From assembly GCA_013076295.1 (NCBI GenBank), contig RQOL01000472.1:62001-126000 (forward strand): 64,000 bases of DNA. Reading direction: 5' to 3'. The notes under the pieces are model-generated. The model saw nothing but the letters and a program-made list of their open reading frames with translations, was not told the DNA's origin and made no database searches. This DNA comes from Sanderia malayensis. Its lineage: Eukaryota > Cnidaria > Scyphozoa > Semaeostomeae > Pelagiidae. The position numbers and the translations under genes are program-made. This document shows positions 15,701 to 28,820 of this stretch, piece by piece. Position 1 is the stretch's first letter, and every line of letters starts with the position of its first letter.

Positions 15701-16687
15701 CACGTTATTACAGCTGAAAGTAACTAAAAGACGCATGCATTTGCTTGTTTTCAGTGAAATTAACATTAATGCACACAAATTACACATGAATCCACGTTAT
15801 TATTTTGAAACTAAGTGAAATACACATGCAATTACTTGTTTTCATTGATATTAACAATCATTCACAGTAATTGCACATGAATCCACGTTATTACAGATGA
15901 AGCTAAGTAAAAGACACATGCATTTGCTTGTTTTCAGTGATATTAACAGTCATTTAAACTAATTGCACATAAAACCACGTTATCCCAGCCAAAACTATGT
16001 AAAAGACAAATGCATTTGCTTGTTTTCAGTAATATTAACAATAATGTACACTAATTGCACATGAATCCACTGTATTACAGCTGAAACTATGTAAAAGACA
16101 CATACATTTCCTTGTTTTCAGTGATATTAACATTCATTCACAGTAATTGCACATGAAACCACGTTATTACAGCTGAAAAAAAGTAAAAGACAGATGCATT
16201 TGGTTGTTTTCGTGATATTAACTTTAATGCACACAAATTACACATGAATCCACGTTATTACAGCTGAAACTAACTAAAAGACGCATGCATTTGCTTGTTT
16301 TCAGTGAAATTAACATTAATGCACACAAATTACACATGAATCCATGTTATTATAGTTGAAACTAAGTGAAATACACATGCAATTACTTGTTTTCATTGAT
16401 ATTAACAATCATTCACAGTAATTGCACATGAATCCACGTTATTACAGATGAAGCCAAGTAAAAGACACATGCATTTGCTTGTTTTCAGTGATATTAACAA
16501 TCATTTAAACTAATTGCACATAAAACCACGTTATCCCAGCCGAAACTATGTAAAAGACAGATGCATTTGCTTGTTTTCAGTAATATTAACAATAATGTAC
16601 ACTAATTGCACATGAATCCACTGTATTACAGCTGAAACTAAGTAAAAGACACATGCATTTCCTTGTTTTCAGTGATATTAACATTCA
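12743..16687 (+). repeat. 43-mer higher-order repeat, copy 3
   Basis: Third tandem copy. Its CTCTGT mark is at 13294. The expected landmarks continue in register; for example TATTATTTTGAAAC at about 15800 sits where copy 2 has TATTATTGTTG at about 11854. The following CTCTGT arrives at 16690, only 3396 bp (37 monomers) after 13294. The junction to the next block therefore skips exactly six monomers relative to the 43-mer spacing. Confidence 0.88.
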
Positions 16688-16969
16688 TTCTCTGTAATTG
16701 CAGATGAATTCACTTTATAATAGCTGAAACTAAATAAAAGATAAATGCATTTGCTTGTTTCAGTGATATTAACATTCATTCACACTAGTTGCACATGAAT
16801 CCACGTTATTACAGCTAAAACTAAGTAAAGGACACATGCATTTACCTGTTTTCAGTGATATTAACATTAATGCAGACTATTTACACATGAATCCATGTTA
16901 ATATAGTTGAAATTAAATGAAATACACATGCAATTACTTGTTTTCATTGATATTAACAATCATTTAAAC

Positions 16970-18072
16970 TATTTGCACATGAATCCAAGTTATCCCAGCT
17001 AAAACTATGTAAAAGACACATTCATTTGCTTGTTTTCAGTGATATTAACAATTATGTACACTAATTGCACATGAATCCACGGTATTACAGCTGAAACTAA
17101 GTAAAAGACACATGCATTTCCTTGTTTTCAGTGATATTAATATTCATTCACACTAATTGCACTTGAATCCATGTTATTACAGCTGAAGCTAAGTAAAAGA
17201 CACATTCATTTGCTTGATTTCAGTGATATTAACATTCATTCACACCAATTGCACATGAATCCACGTTATTATAGTTGAAACTAAATAAAAGATACATGCA
17301 TTTCCTTGTTTTCAGTGATATTAACATTCATTCACACTAATTTCACATGAATCCACGTTATTACAGCTGAAACTAAGTAAAAGACACATGCATTTACTTG
17401 TTTTCAGTGATATTAACATTCATTCACAGTAATTGCACATGAAACCACGTTATTACAGCTGAAAAAAAGTAAAAGACAGATGCATTTGGTTGTTTTCGTG
17501 ATATTAACAATCATTTAAACTATTTGCACATGAATCCAAGTTATCCCAGCTAAAACTATGTAAAAGACACATTCATTTGCTTGTTTTCAGTGATATTAAC
17601 AATTATGTACACTAATTGCACATGAATCCACGGTATTACAGCTGAAACTAAGTAAAAGACACATGCATTTCCTTGTTTTCAGTGATATTAATATTCATTC
17701 ACACTAATTGCACTTGAATCCATGTTATTACAGCTGAAGCTAAGTAAAAGACACATTCATTTGCTTGATTTCAGTGATATTAACATTCATTCACACCAAT
17801 TGCACATGAATCCACGTTATTATAGTTGAAACTAAATAAAAGATACATGCATTTCCTTGTTTTCAGTGATATTAACATTCATTCACACTAATTTCACATG
17901 AATCCACGTTATTACAGCTGAAACTAAGTAAAAGACACATGCATTTACTTGTTTTCAGTGATATTAACATTCATTCACAGTAATTGCACATGAAACCACG
18001 TTATTACAGCTGAAAAAAAGTAAAAGACAGATGCATTTGGTTGATTTCGTGATATTAACTTTAATGCACACA
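16970..18072 (+). repeat. 551-bp (6-mer) tandem duplication
   Basis: The monomer with TATTTGCACATGAATCCAAG starts at 16970 and again at 17521, a 551-bp step. The junction is visible near 17500, where a GGTTGTTTTCGTGATATTAA half-monomer continues straight into CAATCATTTAAACTATTTGC. The same doubled arrangement is carried along in later blocks at about 21560-22660, 23947-25050 and 27802-28900, so the duplication predates the spread of this block. Confidence 0.85.
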
Positions 18073-18810
18073 AATTACACATGAATCCACGTTATTACAG
18101 CTGAAACTAACTAAAAGACGCATGCATTTGCTTGTTTTCAGTGAAATTAACATTAATGCACACAAATTACACATGAATCCATGTTATTATAGTTGAAACT
18201 AAGTGAAATACACATGCAATTACTTGTTTTCATTGATATTAACAATCATTCACAGTAATTGCACATGAATCCACGTTATTACAGATGAAGCTAAGTAAAA
18301 GACACATGCATTTGCTTGTTTTCAGTGATATTAACAATCATTTAAACTAATTGCACATAAAACCACGTTATCCCAGCCGAAACTATGTAAAAGACAGATG
18401 CATTTGCTTGTTTTCAGTAATATTAACAATAATGTACACTAATTGCACATGAATCCACTGTATTACAGCTGAAACTAAGTAAAAGACACATGCATTTCCT
18501 TGTTTTCAGTGATATTAACATTCATTCACAGTAATTGCACATGAAACCACGTTATTACAGCTGAAAAAAAGTAAAAGACAGATGCATTTGGTTGTTTTCG
18601 TGATATTAACTTTAATGCACACAAATTACACATGAATCCACGTTATTACAGCTGAAACTAACTAAAAGACGCATGCATTTGCTTGTTTTCAGTGAAATTA
18701 ACATTAATGCACACAAATTACACATGAATCCATGTTATTATAGTTGAAACTAAGTGAAATACACATGCAATTACTTGTTTTCATTGATATTAACAATCAT
18801 TCACAGTAAT

Positions 18811-21012
18811 TGCACAAGAATGCACGTTATTACAGATGAAGCTAAGTAAATGACACATGCATTTGCTTGTTTTCAGTGATATTAACAATCATTTAAGCTA
18901 ATTGCACATAAAACCACGTTATCCCAGCCGAAACTATGTAAAAGACAGATGCATTTCTTGTTTTCAGTAATATTAACAATAATGTACACTAATTGCACAT
19001 GAATCCACTGTATTACAGCTGAAACTAAGTAAAAGACACATACATTTCCTTGTTTTCAGTGATATTAACATTCATTCACAGTAATTGCACATGAAACCAC
19101 GTTATTACAGCTGAAAAAAAGTAAAAGACAGATGCATTTGGTTGTTTTCGTGATATTAACTTTAATGCACACAAATTACACATGAATCCACGTTATTACA
19201 GCTGAAACTAACTAAAAGACGCATGCATTTGCTTGTTTTCAGTGAAATTAACATTAATGCACACAAATTACACATGAATCCATGTTATTATAGTTGAAAC
19301 TAAGTGAAATACACATGCAATTACTTGTTTTCATTGATATTAACAATCATTCACAGTAATTGCACATGAATCCACGTTATTACAGATGAAGCTAAGTAAA
19401 AGACACATGCATTTGCTTGTTTTCAGTGATATTAACAATCATTTAAACTAATTGCACATAAACCCACGTTATCCCAGCCGAAACTATGTAAAAGACAGAT
19501 GCATTTGCTTGTTTTCAGTAATATTAACAATAATGTACACTAATTGCACATGAATCCACTGTATTACAGCTGAAACTAAGTAAAAGACACATGCATTTCC
19601 TTGTTTTCAGTGATATTAACATTCATTCACAGTAATTGCAGATGAAACCACGTTATTACAGCTGAAAAAAAGTAAGAGACAGATGCATTTGGTTGTTTTC
19701 GTGATATTAACTTTAATGCGCACAAATTACACATGAATCCACGTTATTACAGCTGAAACTAACTAAAAGACGCATGCATTTGCTTGTTTTCAGTGAAATT
19801 AACATTAATGCACACAAATTACACATGAATCCATGTTATTATAGTTGAAACTAAGTGAAATACACATGCAATTACTTGTTTTCATTGATATTAACAATCA
19901 TTCACAGTAATTGCACAAGAATGCACGTTATTACAGATGAAGCTAAGTAAATGACACATGCATTTGCTTGTTTTCAGTGATATTAACAATCATTTAAGCT
20001 AATTGCACATAAAACCACGTTATCCCAGCCGAAACTATGTAAAAGACAGATGCATTTCTTGTTTTCAGTAATATTAACAATAATGTACACTAATTGCACA
20101 TGAATCCACTGTATTACAGCTGAAACTAAGTAAAAGACACATACATTTCCTTGTTTTCAGTGATATTAACATTCATTCACAGTAATTGCACATGAAACCA
20201 CGTTATTACAGCTGAAAAAAAGTAAAAGACAGATGCATTTGGTTGTTTTCGTGATATTAACTTTAATGCACACAAATTACACATGAATCCACGTTATTAC
20301 AGCTGAAACTAACTAAAAGACGCATGCATTTGCTTGTTTTCAGTGAAATTAACATTAATGCACACAAATTACACATGAATCCATGTTATTATAGTTGAAA
20401 CTAAGTGAAATACACATGCAATTACTTGTTTTCATTGATATTAACAATCATTCACAGTAATTGCACATGAATCCACGTTATTACAGATGAAGCTAAGTAA
20501 AAGACACATGCATTTGCTTGTTTTCAGTGATATTAACAATCATTTAAACTAATTGCACATAAACCCACGTTATCCCAGCCGAAACTATGTAAAAGACAGA
20601 TGCATTTGCTTGTTTTCAGTAATATTAACAATAATGTACACTAATTGCACATGAATCCACTGTATTACAGCTGAAACTAAGTAAAAGACACATGCATTTC
20701 CTTGTTTTCAGTGATATTAACATTCATTCACAGTAATTGCAGATGAAACCACGTTATTACAGCTGAAAAAAAGTAAGAGACAGATGCATTTGGTTGTTTT
20801 CGTGATATTAACTTTAATGCGCACAAATTACACATGAATCCACGTTATTACAGCTGAAACTAACTAAAAGACGCATGCATTTGCTTGTTTTCAGTGAAAT
20901 TAACATTAATGCACACAAATTACACATGAATCCATGTTATTATAGTTGAAACTAAGTGAAATACACATGCAATTACTTGTTTTCATTGATATTAACAATC
21001 ATTCACAGTAAT
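18811..21012 (+). repeat. 1101-bp (12-mer) tandem duplication
   Basis: The rare CACAAGAATGCACG variant occurs at about 18811 and 19912, 1101 bp apart. GTAAGAGAC (19674 and 20775) and GCGCACAAA (19718 and 20819) keep the same spacing. Twelve monomers equals two of the 6-mer sub-units. The two copies look essentially identical over most of their length, suggesting a very recent event. Confidence 0.85.
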
Positions 21013-21279
21013 TGCACATGAATCCACGTTATTACAGATGAAGCCAAGTAAAAGACACATGCATTTGCTTGTTTTCAGTGATATTAACAATCATTTAAAC
21101 TAATTGCACATAAAACCACGTTATCCCAGCCGAAACTATGTAAAAGACAGATGCATTTGCTTGTTTTCAGTAATATTAACAATAATGTACACTAATTGCA
21201 CATGAATCCACTGTATTACAGCTGAAACTAAGTAAAAGACACATGCATTTCCTTGTTTTCAGTGATATTAACATTCATT

Positions 21280-23666
21280 CTCTGTAATTGCAGATGAATT
21301 CACTTTATAATAGCTGAAACTAAATAAAAGATAAATGCATTTGCTTGTTTCAGTGATATTAACATTCATTCACACTAGTTGCACATGAATCCACGTTATT
21401 ACAGCTAAAACTAAGTAAAGGACACATGCATTTACCTGTTTTCAGTGATATTAACATTAATGCAGACTATTTACACATGAATCCATGTTAATATAGTTGA
21501 AATTAAATGAAATACACATGCAATTACTTGTTTTCATTGATATTAACAATCATTTAAACTATTTGCACATGAATCCAAGTTATCCCAGCTAAAACTATGT
21601 AAAAGACACATTCATTTGCTTGTTTTCAGTGATATTAACAATTATGTACACTAATTGCACATGAATCCACGGTATTACAGCTGAAACTAAGTAAAAGACA
21701 CATGCATTTCCTTGTTTTCAGTGATATTAATATTCATTCACACTAATTGCACTTGAATCCATGTTATTACAGCTGAAGCTAAGTAAAAGACACATTCATT
21801 TGCTTGATTTCAGTGATATTAACATTCATTCACACCAATTGCACATGAATCCACGTTATTATAGTTGAAACTAAATAAAAGATACATGCATTTCCTTGTT
21901 TTCAGTGATATTAACATTCATTCACACTAATTTCACATGAATCCACGTTATTACAGCTGAAACTAAGTAAAAGACACATGCATTTACTTGTTTTCAGTGA
22001 TATTAACATTCATTCACAGTAATTGCACATGAAACCACGTTATTACAGCTGAAAAAAAGTAAAAGACAGATGCATTTGGTTGTTTTCGTGATATTAACAA
22101 TCATTTAAACTATTTGCACATGAATCCAAGTTATCCCAGCTAAAACTATGTAAAAGACACATTCATTTGCTTGTTTTCAGTGATATTAACAATTATGTAC
22201 ACTAATTGCACATGAATCCACGGTATTACAGCTGAAACTAAGTAAAAGACACATGCATTTCCTTGTTTTCAGTGATATTAATATTCATTCACACTAATTG
22301 CATATGAATCCATGTTATTACAGCTGAAGCTAAGTAAAAGACACATTCATTTGCTTGATTTCAGTGATATTAACATTCATTCACACCAATTGCACATGAA
22401 TCCACGTTATTATAGTTGAAACTAAATAAAAGATACATGCATTTCCTTGTTTTCAGTGATATTAACATTCATTCACACTAATTTCACATGAATCCACGTT
22501 ATTACAGCTGAAACTAAGTAAAAGACACATGCATTTACTTGTTTTCAGTGATATTAACATTCATTCACAGTAATTGCACATGAAACCACGTTATTACAGC
22601 TGAAAAAAAGTAAAAGACAGATGCATTTGGTTGTTTTCGTGATATTAACTTTAATGCACACAAATTACACATGAATCCACGTTATTACAGCTGAAACTAA
22701 CTAAAAGACGCATGCATTTGCTTGTTTTCAGTGAAATTAACATTAATGCACACAAATTACACATGAATCCATGTTATTATAGTTGAAACTAAGTGAAATA
22801 CACATGCAATTACTTGTTTTCATTGATATTAACAATCATTCACAGTAATTGCACATGAATGCACGTTATTACAGATGAAGCTAAGTAAATGACACATGCA
22901 TTTGCTTGTTTTCAGTGATATTAACAATCATTTAAGCTAATTGCACATAAAACCACGTTATCCCAGCCGAAACTATGTAAAAGACAGATGCATTTCTTGT
23001 TTTCAGTAATATTAACAATAATGTACACTAATTGCACATGAATCCACTGTATTACAGCTGAAACTAAGTAAAAGACACATGCATTTCCTTGTTTTCAGTG
23101 ATATTAACATTCATTCACAGTAATTGCAGATGAAACCACGTTATTACAGCTGAAAAAAAGTAAGAGACAGATGCATTTGGTTGTTTTCGTGATATTAACT
23201 TTAATGCGCACAAATTACACATGAATCCACGTTATTACAGCTGAAACTAACTAAAAGACGCATGCATTTGCTTGTTTTCAGTGAAATTAACATTAATGCA
23301 CACAAATTACACATGAATCCATGTTATTATAGTTGAAACTAAGTGAAATACACATGCAATTACTTGTTTTCATTGATATTAACAATCATTCACAGTAATT
23401 GCACATGAATCCACGTTATTACAGATGAAGCCAAGTAAAAGACACATGCATTTGCTTGTTTTCAGTGATATTAACAATCATTTAAACTAATTGCACATAA
23501 AACCACGTTATCCCAGCCGAAACTATGTAAAAGACAGATGCATTTGCTTGTTTTCAGTAATATTAACAATAATGTACACTAATTGCACATGAATCCACTG
23601 TATTACAGCTGAAACTAAGTAAAAGACACATGCATTTCCTTGTTTTCAGTGATATTAACATTCATT
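21280..23666 (+). repeat. 26-mer composite block
   Basis: CTCTGT marks at 21280 and 23667 define a 2387-bp block (26 monomers). It repeats the leading module of the block at 16690, including the 6-mer doubling. It diverges from that block at about 22298, where TTGCATATGAATCC replaces TTGCACTTGAATCC. That same variant recurs at 24685, exactly 2387 bp later, linking this block to the next one. Confidence 0.82.
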
Positions 23667-26600
23667 CTCTGTAATTGCAGATGAATTCACTTTATAATAG
23701 CTGAAACTAAATAAAAGATAAATGCATTTGCTTGTTTCAGTGATATTAACATTCATTCACACTAGTTGCACATGAATCCACGTTATTACAGCTAAAACTA
23801 AGTAAAGGACACATGCATTTACCTGTTTTCAGTGATATTAACATTAATGCAGACTATTTACACATGAATCCATGTTAATATAGTTGAAATTAAATGAAAT
23901 ACACATGCAATTACTTGTTTTCATTGATATTAACAATCATTTAAACTATTTGCACATGAATCCAAGTTATCCCAGCTAAAACTATGTAAAAGACACATTC
24001 ATTTGCTTGTTTTCAGTGATATTAACAATTATGTACACTAATTGCACATGAATCCACGGTATTACAGCTGAAACTAAGTAAAAGACACATGCATTTCCTT
24101 GTTTTCAGTGATATTAATATTCATTCACACTAATTGCACTTGAATCCATGTTATTACAGCTGAAGCTAAGTAAAAGACACATTCATTTGCTTGATTTCAG
24201 TGATATTAACATTCATTCACACCAATTGCACATGAATCCACGTTATTATAGTTGAAACTAAATAAAAGATACATGCATTTCCTTGTTTTCAGTGATATTA
24301 ACATTCATTCACACTAATTTCACATGAATCCACGTTATTACAGCTGAAACTAAGTAAAAGACACATGCATTTACTTGTTTTCAGTGATATTAACATTCAT
24401 TCACAGTAATTGCACATGAAACCACGTTATTACAGCTGAAAAAAAGTAAAAGACAGATGCATTTGGTTGTTTTCGTGATATTAACAATCATTTAAACTAT
24501 TTGCACATGAATCCAAGTTATCCCAGCTAAAACTATGTAAAAGACACATTCATTTGCTTGTTTTCAGTGATATTAACAATTATGTACACTAATTGCACAT
24601 GAATCCACGGTATTACAGCTGAAACTAAGTAAAAGACACATGCATTTCCTTGTTTTCAGTGATATTAATATTCATTCACACTAATTGCATATGAATCCAT
24701 GTTATTACAGCTGAAGCTAAGTAAAAGACACATTCATTTGCTTGATTTCAGTGATATTAACATTCATTCACACCAATTGCACATGAATCCACGTTATTAT
24801 AGTTGAAACTAAATAAAAGATACATGCATTTCCTTGTTTTCAGTGATATTAACATTCATTCACACTAATTTCACATGAATCCACGTTATTACAGCTGAAA
24901 CTAAGTAAAAGACACATGCATTTACTTGTTTTCAGTGATATTAACATTCATTCACAGTAATTGCACATGAAACCACGTTATTACAGCTGAAAAAAAGTAA
25001 AAGACAGATGCATTTGGTTGTTTTCGTGATATTAACTTTAATGCACACAAATTACACATGAATCCACGTTATTACAGCTGAAACTAACTAAAAGACGCAT
25101 GCATTTGCTTGTTTTCAGTGAAATTAACATTAATGCACACAAATTACACATGAATCCATGTTATTATAGTTGAAACTAAGTGAAATACACATGCAATTAC
25201 TTGTTTTCATTGATATTAACAATCATTCACAGTAATTGCACATGAATGCACGTTATTACAGATGAAGCTAAGTAAATGACACATGCATTTGCTTGTTTTC
25301 AGTGATATTAACAATCATTTAAGCTAATTGCACATAAAACCACGTTATCCCAGCCGAAACTATGTAAAAGACAGATGCATTTCTTGTTTTCAGTAATATT
25401 AACAATAATGTACACTAATTGCACATGAATCCACTGTATTACAGCTGAAACTAAGTAAAAGACACTTGCATTTCCTTGTTTTCAGTGATATTAACATTCA
25501 TTCACAGTAATTGCACATGAAACCACGTTATTACAGCTGAAAAAAAGTAAAAGACAGATGCATTTGGTTGTTTTCGTGATATTAACTTTAATGCACACAA
25601 ATTACACATGAATCCACGTTATTATAGTTGAAACTAAATAAAAGATACATGCATTTCCTTGTTTTCAGTGATATTAACATTCATTCACACTAATTTCACA
25701 TGAATCCACGTTATTACAGCTGAAACTAAGTAAAAGACACATGCATTTGCTTGTTTTCAGTGATATTAACAATCATTTAAACTAATTGCACATAAAACCA
25801 CGTTATCCCAGCCGAAACTATGTAAAAGACAGATGCATTTGTTTGTTTTCAGTAATATTAACAATAATGTACACTAATTGCACATGAATCCACTGTATTA
25901 CAGCTGAAACTAAGTAAAAGACACTTGCATTTCCTTGTTTTCAGTGATATTAACATTCATTCACAGTAATTGCACATGAAACCACGTTATTACAGCTGAA
26001 AAAAAGTAAAAGACAGATGCATTTGGTTGTTTTCGTGATATTAACTTTAATGCACACAAATTACACATGAATCCACGTTATTACAGCTGAAAGTAACTAA
26101 AAGACGCATGCATTTGCTTGTTTTCAGTGAAATTAACATTAATGCACACAAATTACACATGAATCCACGTTATTATTTTTGAAACTAAGTGAAATACACA
26201 TGCAATTACTTGTTTTCATTGATATTAACAATCATTCACAGTAATTGCACATGAATCCACGTTATTACAGATGAAGCTAAGTAAAAGACACATGCATTTG
26301 CTTGTTTTCAGTGATATTAACAGTCATTTAAACTAATTGCACATAAAACCACGTTATCCCAGCCAAAACTATGTAAAAGACAAAAGCATTTGCTTGTTTT
26401 CAGTAATATTAACAATAATGTACACTAATTGCACATGAATCCACTGTATTACAGCTGAAACTAAGTAAAAGACACATACATTTCCTTGTTTTCAGTGATA
26501 TTAACATTCATTCACAGTAATTGCACATGAAACCACGTTATTACAGCTGAAAAAAAGTAAAAGACAGATGCATTTGGTTGTTTTCGTGATATTAACTTTA

Positions 26601-28820
26601 ATGCACACAAATTACACATGAATCCACGTTATTACAGCTGAAACTAACTAAAAGACGCATGCATTTGCTTGTTTTCAGTGAAATTAACATTAATGCACAC
26701 AAATTACACATGAATCCATGTTATTATAGTTGAAACTAAGTGAAATACACATGCAATTACTTGTTTTCATTGATATTAACAATCATTCACAGTAATTGCA
26801 CATGAATCCACGTTATTACAGATGAAGCTAAGTAAAAGACACATGCATTTGCTTGTTTTCAGTGATATTAACAATCATTTAAACTAATTACACATAAAAC
26901 CACGTTATCCCAGCCAAAACTATGTAAAAGACAGATGCATTTGCTTGTTTTCAGTAATATTAACAATAATGTACACTAATTGCACATGAATCCACTGTAT
27001 TACAGCTGAAACTAAGTAAAAGACACATGCATTTCCTTGTTTTCAGTGATATTAACATTCATTCACAGTAATTGCAGATGAAACCACGTTATTACAGCTG
27101 AAAAAAGTAAAAGACAGATGCATTTGGTTGTTTTCGTGATATTAACTTTAATGCACACAAATTACACATGAATCCACGTTATTACAGCTGAAACTAACTA
27201 AAAGACGCATGCATTTGCTTGTTTTCAGTGAAATTAACATTAATGCACACAAATTACACATGAATCCATGTTATTATAGTTGAAACTAAGTGAAATACAC
27301 ATGCAATTACTTGTTTTCATTGATATTAACAATCATTCACAGTAATTGCACATGAATCCACGTTATTACAGATGAAGCCAAGTAAAAGACACATGCATTT
27401 GCTTGTTTTCAGTGATATTAACAATCATTTAAACTAATTGCACATAAAACCACGTTATCCCAGCCGAAACTATGTAAAAGACAGATGCATTTGCTTGTTT
27501 TCAGTAATATTAACAATAATGTACACTAATTGCACATGAATCCACTGTATTACAGCTGAAACTAAGTAAAAGACACATGCATTTCCTTGTTTTCAGTGAT
27601 ATTAACATTCATTCTCTGTAATTGCAGATGAATTCACTTTATAATAGCTGAAACTAAATAAAAGATAAATGCATTTGCTTGTTTCAGTGATATTAACATT
27701 AATGCAGACTATTTACACATGAATCCATGTTATTATAGTTGAAATTAAATGAAATACACATGCAATTACTTGTTTTCATTGATATTAACAATCATTTAAA
27801 CTATTTGCACATGAATCCAAGTTATCCCAGCTAAAACTATGTAAAAGACACATTCATTTGCTTGTTTTCAGTGATATTAACAATTATGTACACTAATTGC
27901 ACATGAATCCACGGTATTACAGCTGAAACTAAGTAAAAGACACATGCATTTCCTTGTTTTCAGTGATATTAATATTCATTCACACTAATTGCACTTGAAT
28001 CCATGTTATTACAGCTGAAGCTAAGTAAAAGACACATTCATTTGCTTGATTTCAGTGATATTAACATTCATTCACACCAATTGCACATGAATCCACGTTA
28101 TTATAGTTGAAACTAAATAAAAGATACATGCATTTCCTTGTTTTCAGTGATATTAACATTCATTCACACTAATTTCACATGAATCCACGTTATTACAGCT
28201 GAAACTAAGTAAAAGACACATGCATTTACTTGTTTTCAGTGATATTAACATTCATTCACAGTAATTGCACATGAAACCACGTTATTACAGCTGAAAAAAA
28301 GTAAAAGACAGATGCATTTGGTTGTTTTCGTGATATTAACAATCATTTAAACTATTTGCACATGAATCCAAGTTATCCCAGCTAAAACTATGTAAAAGAC
28401 ACATTCATTTGCTTGTTTTCAGTGATATTAACAATTATGTACACTAATTGCACATGAATCCACGGTATTACAGCTGAAACTAAGTAAAAGACATATGCAT
28501 TTCCTTGTTTTCAGTGATATTAATATTCATTCACACTAATTGCACTTGAATCCATGTTATTACAGCTGAAGCCAAGTAAAAGACACATTCATTTGCTTGA
28601 TTTCAGTGATATTAACATTCATTCGCACCAATTGCACATGAATCCAAGTTATTATAGTTGAAACTAAATAAAAGATACATGCATTTCCTTGTTTTCAGTG
28701 ATATTAACATTCATTCACACTAATTTCACATGAATCCACGTTATTACAGCTGAAACTAAGTAAAAGACACATGCATTTACTTGTTTTCAGTGATATTAAC
28801 ATTCATTCACAGTAATTGCA
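23667..28820 (+). repeat. 43-mer block and start of its next copy
   Basis: CTCTGT marks at 23667 and 27614 are 3947 bp apart, again 43 monomers. The tail from about 25200 resembles 14870-16690 of the 43-mer array: the AAATGAC, GACACTTGC, TATTATTTTTGAAAC and GACACATACATTTCC monomers appear in the same order. After 27614 one monomer is missing. GATATTAACATT joins directly to AATGCAGAC near 27700, and the following TATTTGC mark is 188 bp from CTCTGT rather than 280 bp as at 23667. Confidence 0.82.

Larger units (their letters stand above)
16688..21279 (+). repeat. 50-mer composite block with 551-bp and 1101-bp duplications
   Basis: CTCTGT marks at 16690 and 21280 are 4590 bp apart (50 monomers). 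The block starts with the diverse-monomer module also seen after 21280, 23667 and 27614. It then contains a 6-mer tandem duplication and a 12-mer tandem duplication, annotated separately. The rest consists of the six monomer types of the sub-unit. No gene is seen. Confidence 0.82.
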
